DNA from: Lachnospiraceae bacterium AC2028
Lineage (GTDB): Bacteria; Bacillota; Clostridia; Lachnospirales; Lachnospiraceae
Reading direction: 5' to 3'
Assembly (NCBI GenBank): GCA_000702685.1
Contig: JNJD01000010.1
Span: 62,001-126,000 of the forward strand
Length of the DNA: 64,000 nt
The position numbers and the translations under genes were made by a program. Position 1 is the first letter of the stretch. The number at the start of each line of letters is the position of its first letter. Below, piece by piece: positions 16,940 through 22,653 of this stretch. A model generated the notes under the pieces. It was not told where the DNA came from, made no database searches, and worked only from the letters and a program-made list of their open reading frames with translations.

Positions 16940-18265
16940 TTATCTTGTCGGTTTTTCTCCGAGTGTCAGAGTCACTGTGTGTTTTACATACTCCCCGTCT
17001 TCGTTTCTCATGTAAGTCACTTCGACTTGATCACCTATTGCGTAATACTTCATAAGTTTTGAGAGTGAAGAGCCCGATGTGACGGTCGAACCCTGGAATC
17101 CTACGATGATATCACCGTTCTTGATGCCGGCTGCTTCCGCGCCTCCGCCCTCGGCAACTTCGGATACATAGATTCCTTCAGGCATTCCGTAATATGTAGA
17201 CAGCTGAGGAGTTACATCCTGCATATAGATCCCCAGATAACCGAGCTTGTCTTCTTCGACTTCTATAAGAGTGTCACGGCCCATAAGGTCGATGATTATT
17301 TCTTTTACGGAAGAGATGGGAATTGCATACCCCATTCCCTCAACTGCGGAACCGCCGATCTTGTTGGAATTGATGCCGATGACCTGACCTGCCATATTGA
17401 GGAGAGCACCGCCGGAATTACCCGGGTTGATGGCTGCATCCGTCTGGATGTATGTTCCGGTATTTCCGTCGGAAGTTGTGATCTCTCTGCCGAGCGCAGA
17501 TACTATTCCGGTTGTGACAGACTGACCGTATCCGAGTGCGTTGCCGATCGCTATGACGTTCTGACCGAGAACGAGACCGTTGCTGTCACCCAGCTCGGCA
17601 ACTTTGATCTTGGCGATGGTACTGTCATCAAGGTCACCTTTCAAAACCGATATCACAGCGATATCCATTGAAGGCTCGAGGCCCTTCAGGTATGCGGGTG
17701 CGACGGTGTCATCTATAAAGGTAACGACCATATCGTCCGCATCTGATATTACGTGGTTATTGGTAACGATGATGTATTCATCGTCAGTTTCACCGATGAT
17801 GATACCGGATCCCGAAGCCTCTCCGTCCTGGGTATAAGTCTGTCCCCAGTAGGTGGTTGAGAGCTTGTAGAATTCGGTTATCGAAACCATTGAGGGCATC
17901 ACGTCGGCAACAACTTCGGTGATGTCCGTTTGTTCGGTTGTAAGAACACGAAGGTCGGTGTAGACATTAGGATCCAAACCGAGATAGGTGCCGCTTCCGG
18001 CAGTTCCTTCCGACGTAGTCGTCTGTTCGAAGACGGGTGCGGGTGAGGGTTCTATATGATCCTTAGTTACAAGGTTTACCGTGTAGAATCCGACGCCTGC
18101 AAATAATCCGAACAGAAGCCCCATGCAGATCGCCATCATGATCCTGCTGAATACGCCCGGCTTTTTAGGTGCCTGCGGTTCGGGATTCGGGTTTGGGTTC
18201 GGGTTTGGATTCGGATTAGGTTCGGGACTTGCTCCGAAATTCATATTGTTTTCGGTTTCATACAT
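16940..18265 (-). CDS. htrA: Membrane-anchored HtrA/DegP-type serine protease with PDZ domain
   Basis: Protein of 441 residues for envelope protein quality control. A short cytoplasmic head contains a Pro-Asn dipeptide tract (residues ~17-28), then one membrane helix (~41-63), a trypsin-like domain with the full triad His171 (TNNHVIS), Asp201 (SMDIAVIS) and Ser284 (NPGNSGGALLN), and a single C-terminal PDZ domain (NGDIIVGFQGS). This is the HtrA/YkdA layout of Bacillota, whose domain faces the cell exterior. AGGAGG sits at the ideal distance before the ATG. The leader carries an extended -10 and two inverted repeats, described separately. The Pro-Asn tract is coded by a near-perfect DNA repeat and may vary in length. 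Confidence 0.95.
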   Translation of the reverse strand: MYETENNMNFGASPEPNPNPNPNPNPNPEPQAPKKPGVFSRIMMAICMGLLFGLFAGVGFYTVNLVTKDHIEPSPAPVFEQTTTSEGTAGSGTYLGLDPNVYTDLRVLTTEQTDITEVVADVMPSMVSITEFYKLSTTYWGQTYTQDGEASGSGIIIGETDDEYIIVTNNHVISDADDMVVTFIDDTVAPAYLKGLEPSMDIAVISVLKGDLDDSTIAKIKVAELGDSNGLVLGQNVIAIGNALGYGQSVTTGIVSALGREITTSDGNTGTYIQTDAAINPGNSGGALLNMAGQVIGINSNKIGGSAVEGMGYAIPISSVKEIIIDLMGRDTLIEVEEDKLGYLGIYMQDVTPQLSTYYGMPEGIYVSEVAEGGGAEAAGIKNGDIIVGFQGSTVTSGSSLSKLMKYYAIGDQVEVTYMRNEDGEYVKHTVTLTLGEKPTR

Positions 18266-18280
18266 TTAAATCGCCTCCTA

Positions 18281-18298
18281 AAGCAATAAATGCTTTTA
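18281..18298 (-). promoter_or_regulatory. Small hairpin at the htrA ribosome binding site
   Basis: On the minus strand AAAGCA and TGCTTT pair as a short hairpin directly upstream of AGGAGG. It could modulate ribosome access. The stem is only six pairs and AT-rich, so it may be incidental. Confidence 0.35.
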
Positions 18299-18305
18299 AA
18301 AGATT

Positions 18306-18333
18306 CAAGATGACCGGTTAATTTCTCATCTTG
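18306..18333 (-). promoter_or_regulatory. Inverted repeat in the htrA leader
   Basis: CAAGATGA and TCATCTTG form a perfect 8-bp dyad separated by 12 bases, beginning a few bases after the expected transcription start of htrA. It could be a repressor or response-regulator operator, or a leader hairpin. The binding protein is unknown and not encoded nearby. Confidence 0.5.
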
Positions 18334-18342
18334 CGAACTCAT

Positions 18343-18351
18343 ATTATAACA
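18343..18351 (-). promoter_or_regulatory. Extended -10 promoter of htrA
   Basis: On the minus strand TGTTATAAT gives a perfect -10 (TATAAT) with the TG extension. No convincing -35 lies at 16-18 bases, as expected for an extended -10 promoter or one needing an activator. Transcription would start near 18336. Confidence 0.65.
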
Positions 18352-18394
18352 CCAACCTTAAATGTAGCTGAAAAAAGAAAAAATTTTTTTGAAT

Positions 18395-18422
18395 AAAAAA
18401 ATCGCCCGCATAAGCGAACGAT
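18395..18422 (-). terminator. Intrinsic terminator of the candidate small RNA
   Basis: Nine-pair stem (two U-G pairs) with a UUAU loop followed by seven U residues on the minus strand. On the plus strand the stem is broken by two C-A mismatches and no U-tract follows, so it works toward htrA only. Confidence 0.8.
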
Positions 18423-18486
18423 TGTCTCTAGAATAGGAAAAAGGCTCTGGGCCCTCCGTTTCCAACAGTGGGTCGAACCTTTTAAC
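18395..18486 (-). ncRNA. Candidate small RNA, about 92 nt, between htrA and the metal-efflux operon
   Basis: The minus strand has a sigma70-type promoter, then three hairpins, then U7. Helix 1 pairs AAAAGGUUC (18483-18475) with GAGCCUUUU (18447-18439). Helix 2, nested inside it, pairs CCC and CUGUU (18472-18464) with AACGG and GGG (18460-18452) across an A-A mismatch. Helix 3 is the terminator, AUCGUUCGC with GCGGGCGAU around UUAU. Each helix contains U-G pairs on the minus strand that would become C-A mismatches on the plus strand, so the RNA must be read from the minus strand. No ribosome site or reading frame is evident. It is not a tRNA, SRP RNA or other class I recognise. Confidence 0.7.
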
Positions 18487-18492
18487 ATATTT

Positions 18493-18520
18493 ATAATATC
18501 AGAACCATTATAATTGTCAA
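18493..18520 (-). promoter_or_regulatory. Promoter of the candidate small RNA
   Basis: On the minus strand a perfect TTGACA (18520-18515) is followed after 16 bases by TATTAT (18498-18493). The start is expected near 18486, just before the first hairpin of the RNA. Confidence 0.75.
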
Positions 18521-18534
18521 TTTTCTATGGTTCT
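18501..18534. promoter_or_regulatory. Dyad centred on the small-RNA -35 box
   Basis: AGAACCAT and ATGGTTCT are a perfect 8-bp inverted repeat separated by 18 bases. Inside it AATTG-T-CAATT is a second, tighter palindrome. Both dyads are centred on the -35 hexamer, the layout expected of an operator. Confidence 0.55.
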
Positions 18535-18565
18535 TTTGCTAGGCTAAATTTAGGGACGGAATGGG

Positions 18566-18593
18566 TTGACAGTAGCCAAAAATTTGTTATAAT
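18566..18593 (+). promoter_or_regulatory. Consensus promoter of the metal-efflux operon
   Basis: TTGACA and TATAAT, both perfect, separated by 16 bases. Transcription should start around base 18600, inside the operator that follows. It diverges from the small-RNA promoter 46 bases away. Confidence 0.88.
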
Positions 18594-18598
18594 GAACG

Positions 18599-18616
18599 TA
18601 TGAACAAGTATTCATA
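18599..18616 (+). promoter_or_regulatory. ArsR/SmtB-type operator overlapping the start site
   Basis: TATGAACAAGTATTCATA is an 18-base palindrome (TATGAA/TTCATA) five bases after the -10. It closely follows the known operator pattern of ArsR/SmtB-family zinc and cadmium repressors such as CzrA and NmtR. A repressor here would block initiation until metal is bound. No ArsR-family gene is in the window, so the regulator would be encoded elsewhere. Confidence 0.78.
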
Positions 18617-18664
18617 TGTACCACACAGGCAGTACACAGTAATCGAATGAAAAGGAGTTAAGTT

Positions 18665-18883
18665 ATGAAGAAGACATACGGAATAGAAGTTGACTGCGCA
18701 GCATGCGCCCAGAAGATGGAAGATGCAGCCAAGAAGGTTGCGGGAATTGTTGATGTCACGGTCAGCTTTATGAGCCAGAAGATGAAGGTTGAATTTGCCG
18801 AGGGTAGCGATGACGGCGCAGTTATGCAGAATGTCATCAAAGCCTGCAAGGCTGTCGAGGAAGACTGTGAGATCTTCGTATAA
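18665..18883 (+). CDS. Stand-alone heavy-metal-associated (HMA) domain protein
   Basis: Small cytosolic protein of 72 residues with the ferredoxin-like HMA fold. The metal site is VDCAACAQKMEDA: Asp-Cys-Ala-Ala-Cys, the form seen in the N-terminal domain of Zn/Cd/Pb ATPases of the ZntA type, rather than the GMTCxxC of copper chaperones. The downstream ATPase lacks any N-terminal HMA domain, so this protein probably acts in its place in trans. AAGGAG lies before the ATG. It shares the promoter and operator just upstream with the ATPase, whose start is 70 bases downstream. Metal preference is inferred from the motif only. Confidence 0.88.
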   Translation: MKKTYGIEVDCAACAQKMEDAAKKVAGIVDVTVSFMSQKMKVEFAEGSDDGAVMQNVIKACKAVEEDCEIFV

Positions 18884-18911
18884 CACTGGAAAAATCGAGA
18901 CGGTGGGATGG

Positions 18912-18932
18912 ATGAACCGTCCCGCCGTTTAA
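18912..18932. repeat. Possible decayed GTGAAC palindromic repeat
   Basis: TGAACCGTCCC is shared exactly with copy 1, and 17 of 21 bases match overall. It lies between the HMA gene and the ATPase, and with the preceding ACGGTGGGA forms a weak hairpin (ACGGTGGGA/TCCCGCCGT). The resemblance may be decay of a repeat or chance. Confidence 0.4.
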
Positions 18933-18952
18933 CTTCTCCGAGGAAAGCTTTT

Positions 18953-20869
18953 ATGAATAAGAAACAGAAAAAAGTATTTAAAAGAATAATCATCAGTATC
19001 GTACTTCTGATAGCATTACAGGTTCTTCTGCATTTCACAGAAGTTCCCGTGCTGCTTGAATTTGCACTTTATATGATCCCCTACATCATCATCGGCGGGG
19101 ACATCCTTAAGAAAGCTTTCCACGGAATAACCCACGGACAGGTCTTCGATGAGTGCTTTTTGATGGCTGTCGCTACAGTCGGTGCGATCATCCTCGGGCT
19201 TGCCACGGAAGGTGAAGAAGGCGGCTTTCTTGAAGGCGTTGCCGTTATGCTTTTCTATCAGATCGGTGAGCTTTTCCAGTCCGTTGCCGTTGGAAAGAGC
19301 AGGAAGAACATCACCGATCTTATGGATATCCGTCCCGACTATGCGAATATCGAAAATGAGTCCGGTGAACTCGAAAAGGTCGATCCCGATGATGTAGCCA
19401 TCGGAACAGTGATCGTTGTAAAAGCCGGTGAAAAGATTCCCATCGACGGTATCATCAGAGAAGGAACCGCATCCCTCGACACATCGGCGCTTACCGGCGA
19501 AAGCATGCCCGTCGAGAAGACCACAGGCGATGAAGTCATCAGCGGATGCGTGAATATTACCGGACTTCTCAAGATAGAAACAACCAGGGAGTTCGGAGAA
19601 TCCACCGTTTCGAAGATCCTTGATATGGTCGAGAATTCTTCGATGAAAAAGAGTAAGTCGGAGAATTTCATCTCTAAGTTTGCAAGATACTACACACCGA
19701 TCGTCTGTTACCTTGCACTTGCCCTGGCTATCCTTCCTCCGGTCGTTCTGCTCATCATGTCCAAGGATCCCATGTGGGGAACCTGGGTCATCAGGGCACT
19801 TACATTCCTTGTAATCAGCTGCCCCTGCGCACTGGTAATATCGATACCCTTAAGCTTCTTCGGAGGCATCGGTGCGGCTTCATCCAACGGAATCCTTGTC
19901 AAGGGATCCAATTATCTTGAGGCTTTGTCCGAAACCGGCATCATCGCATTTGATAAGACGGGAACTCTGACAAAGGGAACATTTGAAGTGACAAAGGTGT
20001 CACCTGCGGATGGATTCACAGCGGACGACCTTGTTATCTATGCATCGCTTGCGGAAAAATATTCCGATCATCCGATCGCGCTTTCGATCAAGAAATTTGC
20101 CGAAGAAGGCGGACTCAAATGCATCGAGGAACTGATCGAAGATGAGAATATCCCCGGAAAGGGCGTTAGGGTAAAGACTTCATCAAGCGAGATATATGCA
20201 GGAAACGCGAAGCTTATCGAAAGCCTGAACCTTTCACCCGAAACCGAATCCGCTCCCGGAACTGTTATCCACGTTGCGGTAAATAATGCATACGCCGGAT
20301 ATATCCTGATCTCCGATTCGCTTAAGCCCACCTCGAAAAAGGCGATAGAGAATCTTAAATCCGTTGGCATCAGAAGGCTTGTCATGCTCACCGGAGACAG
20401 ACAGGAAAGCGCTGCGAATATCGCCGATGAACTTGGCCTTACCGAATACAGGGCGGGGCTCCTTCCCGGAGATAAGGTCGATGAAGTCGAAAAGCTAATC
20501 GCGGACAAAAAGGGTAAGGAAAAGCTTGCTTTCGTAGGAGACGGAATAAATGATGCTCCCGTTCTTTCCAGAGCTGACATAGGCATTGCAATGGGTGCGC
20601 TCGGATCCGATGCCGCCATAGAAAGTGCGGATATAGTGCTTATGGATGATGATCCCGCCCGTATCGCCCTTGCGATGAAGATATCGAGAAAGTGTCTGCG
20701 TATAGTCCACGAGAATATCATTTTTGCGATAGGAATCAAGGTTTTATGCCTGCTTCTCGGAGCTCTCGGCATTGCAAATATGTGGATGGCGATCTTCGCA
20801 GATGTTGGCGTTATGGTCATCGCCGTACTTAACGCGATAAGGTGTTTAAAAATCCCTAAAAATGCTTAA
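18953..20869 (+). CDS. Zn/Cd/Pb-type P1B ATPase lacking the N-terminal HMA domain
   Basis: Metal-exporting P-type ATPase of 638 residues. Visible are TGES (~181), the membrane metal site SCPCALVIS (Cys290-Pro-Cys292), phosphorylation loop DKTGTLTKG (Asp334), SDHPIA (the His-Pro of P1B pumps) and GDGINDAPVLSRADIGIAMG. The last membrane helix contains FADVGVMVIAVLNAIR; an Asp at this place is the mark of the Zn/Cd group, against copper pumps. There is no CxxC domain at the N-terminus, which instead begins with membrane segments. The ATG at 18953 follows GAGGA; an ATG 15 codons earlier falls inside a repeat-like hairpin and lacks a ribosome site. Function: efflux of Zn2+, Cd2+ or Pb2+ from the cytosol. 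Confidence 0.93.
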   Translation: MNKKQKKVFKRIIISIVLLIALQVLLHFTEVPVLLEFALYMIPYIIIGGDILKKAFHGITHGQVFDECFLMAVATVGAIILGLATEGEEGGFLEGVAVMLFYQIGELFQSVAVGKSRKNITDLMDIRPDYANIENESGELEKVDPDDVAIGTVIVVKAGEKIPIDGIIREGTASLDTSALTGESMPVEKTTGDEVISGCVNITGLLKIETTREFGESTVSKILDMVENSSMKKSKSENFISKFARYYTPIVCYLALALAILPPVVLLIMSKDPMWGTWVIRALTFLVISCPCALVISIPLSFFGGIGAASSNGILVKGSNYLEALSETGIIAFDKTGTLTKGTFEVTKVSPADGFTADDLVIYASLAEKYSDHPIALSIKKFAEEGGLKCIEELIEDENIPGKGVRVKTSSSEIYAGNAKLIESLNLSPETESAPGTVIHVAVNNAYAGYILISDSLKPTSKKAIENLKSVGIRRLVMLTGDRQESAANIADELGLTEYRAGLLPGDKVDEVEKLIADKKGKEKLAFVGDGINDAPVLSRADIGIAMGALGSDAAIESADIVLMDDDPARIALAMKISRKCLRIVHENIIFAIGIKVLCLLLGALGIANMWMAIFADVGVMVIAVLNAIRCLKIPKNA

Positions 20870-20908
20870 AATATTACAAAATACGTAGTTTTCGGGCCTT
20901 TCATGCTT

Positions 20909-20914
20909 TATAAT
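20909..20914 (+). promoter_or_regulatory. -10 element upstream of clpX
   Basis: A perfect TATAAT 33 bases before the start codon. The -35 region is poor (TAGTTT at 17 bases), so strength is uncertain. No terminator separates it from the ATPase gene 40 bases upstream. Confidence 0.5.
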
Positions 20915-20946
20915 GGACTGTGTTACAGGCAAGAAAGGATTTCCCA

Positions 20947-22611
20947 ATGAACGACGATAAATTTTTTACAGAAGATAACGAACCCTCGGAAACCTCCGGG
21001 GGTTCTTTCAGTGAAGAAAAGAATACTTCGGAAGAAAAAACTTCCGGCAAAGACGGTTCGGACCTTACCGAGGGACACAGCGATGCATCCAAAACAGGCG
21101 ATGCCGGCAAGGGCTCTTCCGATACCTATGAGGATGTGTGCTTTGTGTGCCGCAGGCCCGAGAGCAAGGTCGGCAAGATGTTCAAACTCCCCGGTTCCAT
21201 CACCATCTGCAGCGACTGCATGCAGAAGACCATGGATACCGTATCCCAGTTTGACTATCAGGGAATGCTGAACGGCACCCATGTTATGACCGACGACGAG
21301 CTTCGCAAACTGATGGGGGATGCGGCAAATGCCGATCCTGCTGGAGATGAGAAGAATTCCGGAAAAGGTCCCGGTTCACCCTTCCCCGGATTCGGCTTTG
21401 TTAATCTTGCAAATTTACAGGGCTTTGGAGGTATTCCCAATAAGCAGAGACTTAAGAAAAAGGATCCCAATGCAAAGCCTCTTATCGATATCAAGAACCT
21501 CCCCGCTCCCCACAAGATCAAGGAAAGCCTCGATAAATATGTCGTAGGCCAGGAGCATGCGAAGAAGGTTATGTCCGTTGCGGTCTACAACCACTACAAG
21601 AGAGTTGCGACCGATTCCATGGATTCCATCGAGATCGAAAAGTCCAACATTCTTCTCATTGGACCTACCGGATGCGGTAAGACCTATATGGTCCGTACGC
21701 TGGCAAAGCTTCTCGATGTGCCTCTTGCGATCGCTGATGCGACATCTCTTACCGAAGCCGGATATATCGGTGACGATATCGAAAGCGTTATCTCCAAGCT
21801 TCTTGCTGCAGCCGATAATGATGTTGAAAAAGCCGAGAACGGAATCGTCTTCATTGATGAGATAGATAAGATCGCAAAAAAAGAAAACTCCAATCACCGC
21901 GACGTATCCGGAGAAAGCGTACAGCAGGGAATGCTCAAGCTCCTGGAAGGAGCGGAAGTTGAAGTCCCCGTCGGCGCATCAAGCAAGGGAGCGATGGTTC
22001 CTCTTGCTACGGTCAATACGAGAAATATCCTCTTTATCTGCGGAGGTGCATTCCCGGGACTTGACGATATCATAAAGCAGCGGCTGTCCAAGACCAATTC
22101 CATCGGATTCGGAGGAACTCTCAAGGACTCTTATGAGAATGACCCCGATATCCTTTCGAAGGTAACTACGGAGGATATCAGGAAATACGGAATGATCCCC
22201 GAATTCATAGGACGTCTCCCTATTGTTACGACGCTCCAGTCCCTTACCAAAGAGATGCTCATCAAGATCATGACCGAGCCTAAGAATGCGATACTCAAGC
22301 AGTATCAGAAGCTCCTTGAGCTCGATGAAGTCAAGCTTGAATTTGCGGATGATGCCCTTGAAGAGATCGCTGATAAGGCTATGGAACTTAAGACAGGAGC
22401 CAGAGGTCTTCGCAGCATCATAGAAGACTATATGCTCGATATCATGTATGAGATCCCTAAGGACGATAACATCGGAACCGTCACTATTACGGCAGATTAC
22501 CTTAAGGGTAAGGGTTCTCCCGTTATCGGAATGAGGGGCACGCCTTCTATCGAAGATAAGAAAGAAGGTACCTGGAGCGATTTCTACGGAGACAAAGAGA
22601 AAACCGAGTGA
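20947..22611 (+). CDS. clpX: ATP-dependent unfoldase ClpX with extended acidic N-terminus
   Basis: AAA+ unfoldase of 554 residues; ClpX is usually about 420. Residues 1-60 are an acidic, Ser/Thr/Gly-rich tail, then a C4 zinc domain (Cys65, 68, 88, 91), a Gly/Pro-rich linker and the AAA+ core: Walker A GPTGCGKT (239-246), pore loop GYIG (272-275), Walker B VFIDEID (301-307) and IPEFIGRLP. IGFGG at 386-390 matches the loop that docks on ClpP, so it should serve the ClpXP protease although clpP is not adjacent. Sensor 2 is in TGARGLRSIIEDYM. The ATG at 20947 has AAAGGA upstream. A palindromic repeat overlaps its stop codon. The N-terminal tail is the only unusual part. Confidence 0.94.
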   Translation: MNDDKFFTEDNEPSETSGGSFSEEKNTSEEKTSGKDGSDLTEGHSDASKTGDAGKGSSDTYEDVCFVCRRPESKVGKMFKLPGSITICSDCMQKTMDTVSQFDYQGMLNGTHVMTDDELRKLMGDAANADPAGDEKNSGKGPGSPFPGFGFVNLANLQGFGGIPNKQRLKKKDPNAKPLIDIKNLPAPHKIKESLDKYVVGQEHAKKVMSVAVYNHYKRVATDSMDSIEIEKSNILLIGPTGCGKTYMVRTLAKLLDVPLAIADATSLTEAGYIGDDIESVISKLLAAADNDVEKAENGIVFIDEIDKIAKKENSNHRDVSGESVQQGMLKLLEGAEVEVPVGASSKGAMVPLATVNTRNILFICGGAFPGLDDIIKQRLSKTNSIGFGGTLKDSYENDPDILSKVTTEDIRKYGMIPEFIGRLPIVTTLQSLTKEMLIKIMTEPKNAILKQYQKLLELDEVKLEFADDALEEIADKAMELKTGARGLRSIIEDYMLDIMYEIPKDDNIGTVTITADYLKGKGSPVIGMRGTPSIEDKKEGTWSDFYGDKEKTE

Positions 22612-22636
22612 ACAGGGGGACGATTCCTCCGTTCAC
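22608..22636. repeat. GTGAAC palindromic repeat, copy 3 (long form)
   Basis: A 29-base element (GTGAACAGGGGGACGA, TTCCTCC, GTTCAC) that contains the clpX stop codon TGA within its first four bases. It differs from the copy after glmS at two positions. It ends 17 bases before the next gene. Confidence 0.8.
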
Positions 22637-22653
22637 TTCCCGTCATCAGAGTT

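Noticed and set aside
18470-18483. GGTTCGACCC on the minus strand looks like a tRNA T-arm
   Set aside because: No acceptor stem, anticodon arm or CCA-type 3' end fits around it. It is part of the stem of the candidate small RNA.
18552-18570. AGGGACGG...GGTTGAC as a further GTGAAC repeat copy
   Set aside because: Only the eight-base AGGGACGG is shared and the ends do not form the inverted repeat; it also contains the -35 box of the metal operon. Chance or heavy decay.
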